Below are positions 1 to 10,471 of a DNA stretch of 64,000 nt, piece by piece. The stretch's first letter is position 1; each line of letters begins with the position of its first letter. The stretch is from Ornithodoros turicata. Its lineage: Eukaryota > Arthropoda > Arachnida > Ixodida > Argasidae. Where the stretch lies: positions 12,422,011 through 12,486,010 of the forward strand of contig NC_088210.1 in assembly GCF_037126465.1 (NCBI RefSeq). Reading direction: 5' to 3'. The notes beneath the pieces were generated by a model. That model ran no database searches. It saw only the letters and a list, made by a program, of their open reading frames with translations, and was not told the origin of the DNA. A program made the position numbers and the translations under genes.

Positions 1-21
1 ACAAATGTGAGATAGCAGAAT

Positions 22-67
22 TATACCCCTGTCACACGGGCAGGAGTATCTGTGACAGGAGTTTAAG
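22..67. repeat. Short CCCCTGTCA inverted pair (family O relic)
   Basis: TACCCCTGTCACA at the left faces TGTGACAGGAGT about 25 bases later. The same end sequence occurs at about 189, 9834, 58262 and 58383, so I read this as a decayed or internally deleted terminus of that family. There is no coding content. Confidence 0.45.
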
Positions 68-188
68 GGACAATCATTGGTTAGATCCACCCCATTAAAG
101 CGATAACTGTACAGGGCCCACCAACATCGACGGTGGCGTATGTCCGTACGTAACACCTAACAAGTTAGAAGTGAAGAAGGAAACAGTA

Positions 189-401
189 ATACCCCTGCTA
201 AACGCGGGCAGTCTTCAATGATAGTTGAAACCAATGGTCATTGAACGTGCGTGTGACGCCACCAAACGCGTAGCGTGCCAACTACGCAAAGTGTATCGGA
301 TTCAATGCTTCCTGACAGGTTGACATATTACACGCTTGGGGCACTACGCGCATGTTCAATGGCCATAGGTTTCAATGATCATTCAAGAGGGCATACGAGC
401 G
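189..401. repeat. Family O foldback MITE, copy 1
   Basis: It begins ACCCCTGCTAAACGCGGGCA. Its left arm (CAATGGTCATTGAACGTGCG, then a GCCACCAAACGCG block) is the imperfect reverse complement of the right arm (CATGTTCAATGGCCATAGG, then CAATGATCATTCAAG). The same arms occur at about 9482-9703 and 57600-58601. The centre holds the shared GGATTCAATGCTTCCTGACAGG block. The right end is decayed, so the boundary is approximate. Confidence 0.6.
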
Positions 402-887
402 TCGGGAGACGGTCCTATATAGAGCTTTTAAACCGGTTGTGTAGAATGTGTGAAGATGTAGCCATCTTCTTGATTCCGTGGTAGCGCTGCGTAGCAACTC
501 TGGCTATGAGCGGCGAACAGGCGTGAACAGTTGGAGACAGGACAGCAGGAAGTCCTTGACGCAGTCACAGTGGAAAGGGCTGTAAATGCATGATAAAACA
601 TGAAGAAAAAATTTGGATTAAAAGAACAGGATAAGGGTAACGTTCACATACGAGATGTGGAGGAACAACAGGGTAAAAAAAAAAGCCATATGCAACAGAG
701 CTGCAAAAAACAGCCATCAATCAATTTATTGAACTCCCAAAGGTCCCATACGTGCGTTACATGGGACGAGTGGGTTACAGGAAGTACATAGAAAAGCTAG
801 AAAAGTACACAGCCATGTTGTGGCCAAGAGCCTGGCGGAAGTCGACGTCTACATTCGGTAAAGTGGGCGACTCACCTACTTGCTTTG
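402..887. other. Unassigned stretch
   Basis: I see nothing recognisable. Short open frames exist in several frames, with no motif or codon pattern to support any of them. Confidence 0.4.
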
Positions 888-934
888 CCCCGCATGTTGC
901 CCCGCATGTTGCCCCGCATGTTGCCCCGCATGTG
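888..934 (+). repeat. 12-bp tandem repeat, four units
   Basis: The unit CCCCGCATGTTG occurs four times in direct succession, the last diverging at its end. It is a minisatellite-like slip repeat with no visible coding role. Confidence 0.9.
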
Positions 935-1548
935 ATTTGTTGGAGTTCTCACTGAATCCGAATCCAGATCCATCCACCGGTCGAATTCGCCATGAGGGAT
1001 TAAATCTCCAGTTGGGATAGCAGTATGGTACTTTGCAATCGTTGGTCTTCAGGGTCTAATGTGGTGAAGACATGTTACCAGATTACGGGAGACAGCCACT
1101 TCAGGGAATGTAAATTCGCAGTCACTCTTCGTGGAATTCGAAAAAAAAAAAAAGTGCCGGAATGAGAATGCGGTGCTTCAGATTGTAGCAACTAGACGTG
1201 AGAGTGGATAAATAAACTCGTCCGCATCGTGGACTTATGCCCGCAGTGTCCCGTAAACCGGAGTGTTACTGAATTTCTACTAGAAAACAGCAACTGCGAA
1301 GCGAATCAGAAAAGACAACGTTGGCAATCTGACTGACGGTTGCCATAGAGACTGCCACGCGGTGCAGTTCTGTTCAGTGAGTCTACGTGGGAAAATAACC
1401 GACATAGAAACAGCTAGTACAAACTAACCGCCATCTTGTGAGATAATAAGCGTGTGTGTTGCCGGATAAGATTGAGTTGAAAGGAACGAGATAATTTTTA
1501 TGAAATTTATCGCGTGCTGTTTCGCTTAACGTTCGCGCGTTGTTCGGC
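935..1548. other. Unassigned stretch
   Basis: It holds a 13-base A run near 1141 but no element ends, palindromes or coding motif that I recognise. Confidence 0.4.
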
Positions 1549-1987
1549 TTAAAGGGGCTATGAGCTCTAAGAAGCTAGCCCGCGGACTGTGTCAGCTTCA
1601 AACCGCGATTTTAACTTGTTTGCTGTGACACTTGTTGTATAGATGAATCTGATAGGTCCGTATCTCCGATAGGTCCACATATAGCGTGCTTCTAGCCAAT
1701 CATCATCCCCAATGACAACGTTCAAGCTTCTGATTTGTTGGTAACGATAAGCGAAACCTATTAGCCATTACGTACTGCATTATGGCTACTAAATAGGCTC
1801 CGCCTTCAGTTTTTAACAAATCAGGGACGAGAACGTTGTCATTCGGGATGATAGTTGTCACGGAGCATGCTATCTGGTGAAGTTCATTTTTTGTGTATGT
1901 AGAGCGGAACGTTATGTGCACGATCGCGTTGGCGTCCATTGGGTGCCACAATTCTTCAGATGACATGGCAATAGATATAGGTATCTG

Positions 1988-2236
1988 CACTCTTAAAAAT
2001 GAACTTCACCGCATAGCACGCTCCTAGCCAACCATAATCTCGAATGATATCGTTATCTGTCCTGATTTGTTGAAATCGGGAGGCGTACGCCTTTTTTGTG
2101 ACACTTATGCTGTTCATAATTGTCACAAAAAAGGCGTACACCTACCGTTTTCAACAAATCAGGGCAGATAACGATATCATTCGAGATTATGGTTGGCTAG
2201 GAGCGTGCTATGCGGTGAAGTTCATTTTTAAGAGTG
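1988..2236. mobile_element. Family A palindromic MITE A1
   Basis: This is a 249-bp near-perfect palindrome with ends CACTCTTAAAAATGAACTTC and its complement. The centre GTGACACTTATGCTGTTCAT separates two arms of roughly 110 bp. It is inserted in family C copy 1 and flanked by TG on both sides. The uninterrupted family C copy near 45090 reads (reverse strand) GGTATCTGGATGG, so the TG was duplicated on insertion. No protein is encoded. Confidence 0.92.
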
Positions 2237-2279
2237 TGGATGGCGCTACGCCTACTCGCCCGTATCCCACCCGTATTAA

Positions 2280-2934
2280 AGTGCCACTACGGACTAAATC
2301 TCGTGTCTTCAGAATCCTACCAAAGTTATCTTACTGAAATCTTCTTGTCTCACCTTACATTCCTGCAAAATATTTCGGCTCTACGTGACGCGAAAGGTAG
2401 AGAAAATTAATTTTTATTTTTGAGATCTGTGACGTCATATTATACTCCGACGGAGCGCCGGGCTGTCATCTGGCAACGTTGTAGCCCTTCGCGTCTTTTC
2501 GACGGGCTCACTTTTTGCACACCCTTAGCGGAGCCCCACGTCACATACCATCCGACCGCTCCGACCTTGAGGAAAACACAAAGGAGGGAGAAGAAATGTC
2601 TTCTGTTTTCCCCTCTGTCGATCAGCCTCGCGTGACTTCTCCACCACGTGACCCTCCCTGGATGCCGGCGTCCAGGCTAGGTTGCCCTCTCCAACCTGCT
2701 AGGAGACGGGTTGCCCGTCCAGAAGATGACATCATGGCAATTTGTGGGCTTATGATGGCGTCACTCACTCGTCGCGTCATCGAAGCTTGTGGAGGCTCAG
2801 CAGATCTTCAAAAATTGACAGAAATGCACAGCGTTCGTAAACAGGATTGAAATTTCGCGTATAGGATCCTTGAGGCACCTTCTATTCATGGACTAAATAA
2901 AATAAACGCTGTTTTCCGAGTCCGGAATGGCACT
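2280..2934. mobile_element. Family D element, TTAA-flanked, nested in C
   Basis: It is flanked by TTAA at 2276-2279 and 2935-2938. Ends are AGTGCCACTACGGACTAAAT and, on the other strand, AGTGCCATTCCGGACTCGG. It interrupts family C sequence that is continuous in the other two copies. It is 655 bp and holds a 111-codon open frame (2515-2850) that matches nothing I know and is probably fortuitous. Confidence 0.8.
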
Positions 2935-3064
2935 TTAAGGCTGCGCACGTTATGAAGGAGAAGTATCGAACAATAAATTGTAAACATCATTACGAAGCGT
3001 AGAAGAACAATATCACTCCTATCGAACCCGTAACTAAATACCTGAAGATAGGAGTTCTTACCTA

Positions 3065-3311
3065 CACTCTTAAAAATGAACTTCACCTCATAGCACGCTC
3101 CTAGCCAACCATTATCTCGAATGATATCGTTATCTGCCCTGATTTGTTGAAAACGGGGGGCGTACGCCATTTGTGACACTTATGCTGTTCATAATTGTCA
3201 CAGAAAAGGCGTACGCCCCGTGTTTTCAGCAAATCAGGGCAGATAACGATATCATTCGAGATAATGGTTGGCTAGGAGCGTGCTATGAGGTGAAGTTCAT
3301 TTTTAAGAGTG
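3065..3311. mobile_element. Family A palindromic MITE A2
   Basis: Same ends and arms as A1, with TA on each side. It sits just inside the TTAA end of family C copy 1. The inner stem reads GGGGGCGTACGCC instead of the commoner GGGAGGCGTACGCC, and the matching change is present in the other arm. Confidence 0.92.
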
Positions 3312-3319
3312 TACTTTAA

Positions 3320-3785
3320 CTCTCAGCGACACTGAGTTCCTACCCGTAAATAGCGAAAACTGCACGGGTATATACCCGCAACCGCGCTCGCCTGTTACAA
3401 ATAATTAGCAACCTCGCAAAAAAAAAGAAGTGTCGGCCTCGACTTCATCCTTCTTAGTTGTTACGAGACAGCGTCGCAAAGCCATCACTCTCTCTTTCTG
3501 CCACATATTTAACTTGGCCCCATCGATCGCCGTCGTAGACGCTGTAGATCTGAGTAAGGAAAGAATGTCTCATCTAGGCTTTTGTGCTCGTCTCCCGGAG
3601 ATTCTTTCTCTCACCGTGAAGATGTCTTGAGCCGATTACCCCTCGAGGAAAGTGGACCAGAAGTGAATGTATAATCTCGGAATTTCTCCGTCGCGTCGCA
3701 TCTTTCGCATTCTCTTTCGCCGAGACCAGCAGCGGGGACGCGCGTGCGATGGTTTCTTCCTCCCATTCTCGTTCACTTAAAGGAG
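3320..3785. other. Unassigned stretch
   Basis: Comparatively CpG-rich DNA (for example around 3690-3750) with several short open frames. I recognise no gene or repeat. Confidence 0.35.
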
Positions 3786-3793
3786 TACAGAGG

Positions 3794-4272
3794 CAGGTCC
3801 CCCAAACTCACCTCGGAAAAGCGTGCAACGAAGAAGGCCGCCACTAGATACCCCGCTGTTGCCGTTCCGGATCACTTCAGCCCGCTAAGTTTAGCGGCAA
3901 AATGTTTTTGTTGTTTCTACGAATGAATCTAGTCTTTATATGTCAAAATAAGACGCGTATAACAACTTTCTCTGTCGTGTTTCACTTTTTGGTCCCGTTT
4001 TTAAACGTGTTGAGCGATCGGAAGGATCTAGTGCACGGCTGCGTGCATCACATAGCGTACCTGTCGTACCAGGCGCCGCAGGCGCTGCAGTCGTCCATTT
4101 CTCCTTCGGTGACTTGGCCTGGCTTGGATTGTGCTTCAACTGGATCTTTAGCGCGCTACAATCCACGCAAGCCAACGTCTGGTAACAATGGGGTATCTAA
4201 GGGCGGCCTCCGGCATTGCACGCATCGGGATAGGAACAAATACATGGGAAAATGGCGACCTTGGGGGACCTG
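3794..4272. mobile_element. hAT-type MITE family P, copy 1
   Basis: Ends are CAGGTCCCCCAAACTC and, on the other strand, CAGGTCCCCCAAGGTC. The 8-bp direct repeat TACAGAGG lies at 3786-3793 and 4273-4280. An 8-bp duplication with CAG-type ends is characteristic of the hAT superfamily. The 479-bp body is nearly identical to 11780-12256. An open frame from 3902 crosses most of it but lacks family resemblance. Confidence 0.9.
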
Positions 4273-4437
4273 TACAGAGGGCCTTCTAAAAAAATTTCAG
4301 ATTAAGACGTCTGATGAAAGTGTGTGTGTGTGTCATTTTACCGAATGGCGCTAAAGGTTTTGATGTGTGCAATTTGTTTCCCAGAAAAAGAAGAAAAAAA
4401 AGCTCACATAAACATGGCTCCGCGCCTTCACCCTTAA

Positions 4438-4976
4438 AGGGAGACTCCGCATCAAAAACGTGTTGAGGTAACAGTGCGACATCAATCCGTACCGTATGAT
4501 ATTTCGGTGAATACAATTTCTCATCCCCATGTGGAACAGATGTTTAGAAAAGGAATATCTCCTTTGAATGATTAGGCGCTCTTCCACGGAAAAGCAGTCC
4601 AGCAACACTGGGCTTCACCTCACCGGTATTCCTCGTGTACGGCTTTCTGTATGCTTTGCTTTTACCGCTGGCGAATATTTTAGAACGAAATGGAGGAAGC
4701 AGATGACTCGTCATCCATGTGGCACGAAGAAGTTACAAAGCGCATGCCCGAAAAAGAGCCGGTGGCCCGCACGAGACTACCGGTGACGTCACGCATGGTA
4801 CAGAAGGTAGGAGCGGAAAGCTTCAGAAGTTTCGGTTTCGTTTTGAGCTTCGCAGCTCTTTTAGCAACTACCGAGTCACTGACTGCCAAACCAACTTTAT
4901 TTATCACTCCAGAAGAATGTAATGAGCTTATTTACACAGTCATTATAGTAGTTTCGGATTGCCCCGGAGTCTCCCT
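4438..4976. mobile_element. Family Q MITE in TTAA
   Basis: TTAA occurs at 4434-4437 and 4977-4980. Ends are AGGGAGACTCCGCATC and, on the other strand, AGGGAGACTCCGGGGC. It is 539 bp and non-coding as far as I can see. Its TTAA target is like that of families C and D, but its end sequence is different. Confidence 0.85.
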
Positions 4977-5317
4977 TTAACACGCCACTCCGGGTATTAG
5001 GAGGAGGAGAAGGCATGATGCCACGTCACCGATGACGTCATAAGGAGAACTCGTTCTGGTTCGCCGGTCAGTGGGGGTCAGCGCCTCATTCCTTTGCCGC
5101 CGTAAACCAGTTTTGCCAGTTCTCCGGGAGAATAAACCTCTACCCGAGAAACGTCATCATGACCGTTGGTAGACACACCGAAACCAAAACAGATCGGAGC
5201 TGAGTTCCACGAATGGGCAATTGTTCGCTGCCTCCTATTGTAAGAAAAGTAGGACCGGACGTCGCGTCCTTTTCAGAGACCATCGGAATCCCCTCAAGAC
5301 CGTGGCTTTCGGGCGAG

Positions 5318-5412
5318 ACCTTGTTCGCTACTATCTTTGAACGTAGTTCGACTCTACCAAATTCGTGGCGCTGTCGAACACTATGACGTCATTTGTTTAC
5401 AAACAGGGAGAG
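5318..5412 (+). repeat. Dispersed repeat N, copy 1
   Basis: The block GACTCTACCAAATTCGTGGC through GACGTCATTTGTTTACAAA recurs in inverted orientation at 9022-9117. Boundaries are not resolved and the class is unknown. Confidence 0.6.
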
Positions 5413-5577
5413 GTCTATTGGGGATAGAAGGAGCGGCCGAATCATTACGAGCCAGGAGAAAGGTTTTTTCAGAGCCCCGAGCAGCCGAGTAGCAGACGAC
5501 AGAGGAGCAGCAGACAACATATATCTTGACCAATCAGGGAGCGTTCTCCTTATAGCGTCAGCGCGAGGTTCCAAGTA

Positions 5578-6159
5578 CAGGGTGTGTGCAGAAAAACATG
5601 ACCCGCATTTTTACATGTAACTCGTTGTCTACTTAGCCGAGGAACTTCCGGTGGCGCACGACGGCGTATTTATGCGTGCGAAAGCTACAAAAAAATCCTG
5701 GAAGCCATACTCAGTGTAAAAAAAATAAACAGAGCGCGAAAACATGGGCTTCCATGCATTAGAATAGGGCGGTCATGACAGTGCATGGTAGTGCATTTTG
5801 GTCTCATGAGAGTTATGTGCAGGCACCGCTAGGGGTACTGCCGATGAGCATCCATGTGGGACATCGTTTCGATTTATGCACCGATAGCTCCCCTAGCGGT
5901 ACTGGAACACAACTCTCCTACGTGCACCATGTTGCCCTTTCACATACACCCTGTTGTCCACCATGTTGCCCTATTCTGATGCACGGAAGCCGACGTTTTC
6001 GTTGTTCCGTTTATTTTTTAAGCCGGGTATGGCTTCCACAATTTTTCTACAGATTTCGCACGCATAAATGCGCCATCGTGCGCCACCAGAAGTTCGTTAG
6101 TTAGGTAGGCAACAAGCTATGTGCCTAAATGCGGGTCACGTTTTTCTGCACACACCCTG
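5578..6159. mobile_element. Long-TIR MITE family W
   Basis: Ends are CAGGGTGTGTGCAGAAAAAC on both strands, flanked by TA. The inverted arms run about 190 bp (5578-5770 against 5975-6159) and include matching GTGGCGCACGA, TTTATGCGTGCGAAA and GGAAGCCATAC blocks. The centre has the facing words CCGCTAGGGGTACTG and CCCCTAGCGGTACTG. The TA duplication suggests a Tc1/mariner-like mobiliser, but no transposase is present. Confidence 0.85.
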
Positions 6160-6693
6160 TAGATCACAGGCTGGTACTACCCTTCACCGCGGTTGCGTAC
6201 TGTCGCTTTTTGCGGCGTACTTTAAATTCAATTTCTGCGATAATTATGACTCTGTGGTGGGAATTACTTCGCATAGTGCATCTTACTGGCCTACTTAACA
6301 GTTTTATATAGGAAGAAAACAGGGTGTTAAAAATGACTTCTGTGCTACTTTAATACGATGTGATGTAGGCGCTGTTGCTGTAAATGTGGGTGGTTATTGT
6401 TGAATATATTTATTTCACTTGTTGACCAAATGTGCATAACATGAGCGCGCGAGGTACGTACTACTCTATCTGTGCGAATATTGTAGGTACTGTCTTGTAG
6501 ACTTATTGGCTGTATTGCGCTGTATTGTATTGTGCTGCAGTGATGGTGATATGATCAACAAAACAATGGGGATGTGAGTTTCGACGAAGTCGAACTGGCT
6601 ACCCCAGTACACTCACGCAAGGAAAGTGCAAACAGATGATGACGCGATGAGAGAACAAAAAGATGATGAACAGAGATGATGGACTTCAACATG
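6160..6693. other. Unassigned stretch
   Basis: It contains several GTATTGTATTGTGCTG-like words near 6500 that recur near 7050. No coding or element signature was seen. Confidence 0.35.
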
Positions 6694-6695
6694 TA

Positions 6696-6944
6696 CACTC
6701 TTAGAAATGAACTTCACCGCATAGCACGCTCCTAGCCAACCATCATCTCGAATGATATCGTTATCTGCCCTGATTTGCTGAAAACGGGAGGCGTACGCCA
6801 TTTTTGTGACAATTATGAACAGCATAAGTGTCACAAAAAAGGCGTACGCCTACCGTTTTGAACAAATCAGGGCACACAGCGATATCATTCGAGTAGTTGG
6901 TTGGCTAGGAGCGTGCTATGCGGTGAAGTTCATTTTTAAGAGTG
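6696..6944. mobile_element. Family A palindromic MITE A3
   Basis: Complete 249-bp copy with TA on both sides. The central spacer is inverted relative to A1 (AATTATGAACAGCATAAGTG), as expected for a palindrome inserted in the opposite sense. Confidence 0.92.
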
Positions 6945-7150
6945 TAGTTCAAAACTTTCGGCCAAGTGAGTGTAAAATGTCGCAATCGCTGCGGGACATC
7001 TTGTCGCATGTCCATAAGCCCGGTTGTGTGTAGAAAATGTAGAAAATCTTGCATTGTATTGTGCTGTATTGTAGGTATAACGCCAGTCATAGAATGCCCA
7101 TAAGCCCGGTTGTATGCAGAAAATCTGCATTGTATTGTAGCTGTATTATA

Positions 7151-7399
7151 CACTCTTAGAAATGAACTTCACCGCATAGCACGCTCCTAACCAACCACCA
7201 GCGCGAATGATATCGTTATCTACCCAGATTTGTTGAAAGCGGTAGGCGTACGCCTTTTCTGTGACACTTATGCGATTCATAATTGTCACAAAAAAGGCGT
7301 ACACCTCCCGTTTTTAACAAATCAGGGAAGATAACGATATCATTCGCGCTGATGGTTGGTTAGGAGCGTGCTATGCGGTGAAGTTCATTACTAAGAGTG
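7151..7399. mobile_element. Family A palindromic MITE A4
   Basis: Complete copy flanked by TA. The stem carries GCGAATGATATCGTTATC in both arms where A1 has TCGAATG. It lies 51 bp from copy A5 in the same arrangement. Confidence 0.9.
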
Positions 7400-7450
7400 T
7401 ACGGATAAGGTAAGTGCTGTAAACGTAGGTGGTTGTAAGAATACCACTTC

Positions 7451-7699
7451 CACTTTTAAAAACAAACTTCACCGCATAGCACGCTTTTAGCCAACCATTA
7501 TATCGAATGATATCGCTATGTGCCCTGATTTGTTCAAAGCGGTAGGCGTACGCCTTTTCTGTGACGCTTATGCGGTTCATAATTGTCACAGAAAAGGCGT
7601 ACGCCTCCTGTTTTCAACAAATCAGGGAAGATAACGATATCATTCGACGTGATGGTTGGCTAGGAGCGTGCTACGCGGTGAAGTTCATTTTTAAGAGTG
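7451..7699. mobile_element. Family A palindromic MITE A5
   Basis: Complete but left-diverged copy (CACTTTTAAAAACAAACTTC). The right flank TACGG is the same as that of A4, which hints at duplication of a copy with flank or at repeated use of a similar target. Confidence 0.88.
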
Positions 7700-7848
7700 T
7701 ACGGCTTTAATAGATTAGCTCTCCATCAGATTAAAACTACAATGCTAAAAAAGCAATAAAGACGTCAAGTCACACTTGATCGTTGCTCACTGCTCAGTGG
7801 AACGTTACTCACCGGAACCAACATCACACGTGACCCTATTTAGACCAC

Positions 7849-8233
7849 GACCTACTAGATTATAACGACCATGTCATGCGTACCCCTTCCCAGCGCCGCA
7901 TTTTTGGAAGCTAGCGGTGGCGCTTCCCATCGTCCCAGTTATTCCTTCCTCAACTTCTACAATACTTCATCTTAGCTTAGCATTTCTGTACAGGCGGTGG
8001 ACGTTCCACAGATGTTTCATTCTGAGGTTGATTATCATCATCATTCTACGCGTTCATAGGAGCTATCGCTGTCGTCTGCTACGGTAGTCGTACATACGCT
8101 TCTGCGCGTTCAGAATTCAAATTTCCATCGTCCAATCGGTGCGTGCCGATGAGTAGCGCCCCTGGCGGATAGTTCGGACTGGCTCCTCATAGGGGTTGCT
8201 GATTGTGACACGGTCGTTATAATCTAGTAGGTC
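7849..8233. mobile_element. TIR element family V
   Basis: GACCTACTAGATTATAACGA at the left is repeated inverted at 8205-8233, with about 29 matching bases. The 7-mer TTTAGAC lies just outside on both sides (7839-7845 and 8238-8244) and may be the target duplication. The superfamily is uncertain and there is no transposase. Confidence 0.75.
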
Positions 8234-8244
8234 GCGCTTTAGAC

Positions 8245-8930
8245 TGATTGGCCAAGAACAAATCGAAAACGCTCGCAATGCCAGCATACTGTTCCAAAGA
8301 CTCCGACTATCTCGAAAGCGGAAAACACAGAGATTACGAAATCGCTAACAGCGCGAACTGAACCACACGCACCTGATATAATTTCGGCGCTACAGTTCTG
8401 TCTGTTTAACGGCACCTTCGAACCACAGCAGTCATCGTCCCGACAGTGCTACTAAATAAATAAATATGTTCCGAACCTTTCAGGCAGCACACGGTGTGGT
8501 GGTTAGTGAGGGAGGAGTGGCAAGGGAGACTGACACGAAAACAGAGCAGCGAGAGAAATTGGCCTTCCCGAAGAGACATTCTTTTTTGGCTCTTGACTGA
8601 TGAAGCGCGACAGGAGGTGTGGCTGCAGCCATCCACTTGGACACTTCGGGTAAGAAATGACATCCGCTTACACATGTCTCCACTTCCGAATCTCGTCTTT
8701 TTCGATGCTTCCAAGAAAAGAGAGTCGCGCAGAAGGTGACCTCTACTCTGACTATCGTGCTGCCATTTGTAAATGTATCCTGCTGCGAATGGTGACTCGC
8801 GCGCTCGGCTGGTTGCGGCGTTCGAGTACCGAGCGCTTTGCCTGCCGTGTTGGTCGGGAAGGTCCGTGCGTCCAGGGCCAACTTCACGGCGAAATGAGCC
8901 GCCATTTCTTCATTTCACTGCATTAATTGC
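8245..8930. other. Unassigned stretch
   Basis: It has overlapping open frames on both strands (up to 141 codons at 8480-8905 on the minus strand). Their residues show no domain I recognise and I do not call a gene. Confidence 0.35.
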
Positions 8931-8939
8931 GCCAAGTAA

Positions 8940-9030
8940 TATCAAAAAAAAAAATGACACTCGATCCATAGGGTTCGATCTCGGGTCACCTACAATGGGC
9001 GCAACAAAAATTTTGAACCACTAGACCTTC
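8940..9030 (-). repeat. Possible tRNA-derived SINE fragment
   Basis: On the minus strand, TCTAGTGGTTCAAA resembles a polymerase III A box. It is followed about 40 bases later by GATCGAACC, which fits the B box pattern, and then a T run. It is short and poorly bounded, so this is a tentative call. Confidence 0.35.
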
Positions 9031-9117
9031 CCTTTTTGTAAACAAATGACGTCATAGTGCTCGATCAGCGCCACCAATTTGGTAGAGTTGAAGTACGCTC
9101 AAAGCTATTGGTGAAAC
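9022..9117 (-). repeat. Dispersed repeat N, copy 2
   Basis: Inverted counterpart of 5318-5412, sharing TGTAAACAAATGACGTCATA and CCACCAATTTGGTAGAGTTG. Extended but weaker similarity continues to about 9150. Confidence 0.6.
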
Positions 9118-9480
9118 CAAACCGCGAGCACTTTGGGCTTCCAGCACTATCACGCGGCAGCCGCAGTATGGATTTTGTGCACGCGAAATTCGTTTAACTT
9201 GAAAGATACATGATTTGGTTGTAAATATCATCCTTGAATATGCGTTACACGAGATGACGTGCATTTCTTTTACTGCTTTGCCGTTAGTTCCACTGCCCTC
9301 ATAACGTCTCGCGCCCCTATACGGCGACGCCAGCGCACTCTGCGGCGAGTTCGGGCATCGCACGCTAATTTTGAAAAATATCGTGCGCCTCAAAAACCCA
9401 AAACACGGATTGGGCTGTGAGCATGCGCAGTGAGTAGCCCCCAATTTCAATGGTGCCTGAAAGCTCTTACGTACCCTATT
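9118..9480. other. Unassigned stretch
   Basis: Nothing recognised. A 132-codon minus-strand frame here has no identifiable domain. Confidence 0.35.
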
Positions 9481-9481
9481 C

Positions 9482-9703
9482 TAATACAACCATCTTCAAT
9501 AGTCATTGAAACTAATGGCCATTGAACATGCGCTTAGCGCCACCAAGCGTGCAACGTGTGAAGCTCTTAAAGTGCATTTGGTCCAATTATAGTCCGATGC
9601 TCCCTGACAGGTTTACACGTTACACGCTAGGTGTCGTTACGCACATGTTCCATGACCGTTGCTTCCAATAATCATTGAAGAGTGCCCGTGTGACAGGAGT
9701 ATA
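9482..9703. repeat. Family O foldback MITE, copy 2
   Basis: The arms CAATAGTCATTGAAAC and CAATAATCATTGAAG face each other. The inner blocks GCGCCACCAAGCGTGCAACG and TTACACGCTAGGTGTCG correspond. It ends GTGTGACAGGAGTATAA. The left terminus has decayed. Confidence 0.65.
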
Positions 9704-10351
9704 AAGCTGACATATATCGCATTCGTTTGAAATCGGTCCGCTGGAAATACGCGTAACGAACGCTGGAACTCATGACAAAACATGAGCTCAAACTCGCATT
9801 GGCTTTATTATATTATATTTAATACAGATAAACACCCCTGTCATACAAATTGAATAGCACTCCCAGCGAATCACATTTGCACCGAATGTCGTTCGTTTGT
9901 ATTGAATCTAGCGCCACAAAGAAAACGAATGTCATTCGCAAATGACGTCACTGTGGCTGACACCAGGGCCGAACATACGAAGCTATATGCAGGTACATTC
10001 GTTACATTTTTATATATTTTTATTTATTTTTCGCGAAAATAGCGAAACATCCCATTATTTCACAAAACTGTTGCGTTTTTGACGACGTTCAGTTGGCCAA
10101 GTATGACAAGGCAAGAGTCCAAGACAAGTCAAGTCAAGTGTATCTATTGCGAGTTCGTTAGAGACGACTGGGAACGACACTTATATTGGAGTAGAGCTGT
10201 TCATCCGTGTTTAATTCCTCCAAACGGTTTACCGTTACTGTTCTTATTACCTTTCTACTGGCGAGTGCAGGCGGTCGGTGCGAGAAGGAAAATCGAATGA
10301 GTTCCCGGAACTCATTCGCTGGGCGATTCTCAAGCAAAGGTCAAGCAAAAC

Positions 10352-10471
10352 TTAGGTTAGGTTAAGCCTAACTTGGGATGGACTAACCCGACTTAGGTTA
10401 GGTTAGGTTGGGTTAGGTTAGGCAAACTTGGGTTAGGTTAAGCCTAACTTTGGTTAGGCTAAGCAAACTTT
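10352..10471 (+). repeat. Interstitial TTAGG-like telomere-motif tract
   Basis: It contains imperfect runs of GGTTA/TTAGGT separated by AAGCCTAACTT and GCAAACTTGGG spacers. TTAGG is the ancestral arthropod telomere repeat. The tract lies inside a TIR element, so it is interstitial here and not a chromosome end. Confidence 0.7.

Larger units (their letters stand above)
1553..3315 (-). mobile_element. Family C element copy 1, TTAA-flanked, three nested insertions
   Basis: The element is flanked by TTAA at 1549-1552 and 3316-3319. Its ends are AGGGGCTATGAGCTC and, reading inward on the other strand, AGTAGGTAAGAACTCC. Compared with copies at 17719-18830 and 44918-45527 it lies in reverse orientation. 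Removing A1, D and A2 with their duplications leaves about 604 bp, matching the uninterrupted 610-bp copy. A degenerate family B palindrome is integral (about 1680-1900). The TTAA duplication resembles piggyBac or Kolobok-type elements; no transposase is present. Confidence 0.85.

Noticed and set aside
888..934. CRISPR-like array
   Set aside because: The 12-bp units are contiguous with no spacers, and the genome is eukaryotic.
8480..8905. 141-codon minus-strand frame as a host gene
   Set aside because: No domain, an overlapping frame of similar length on the other strand, and no splice or promoter support.
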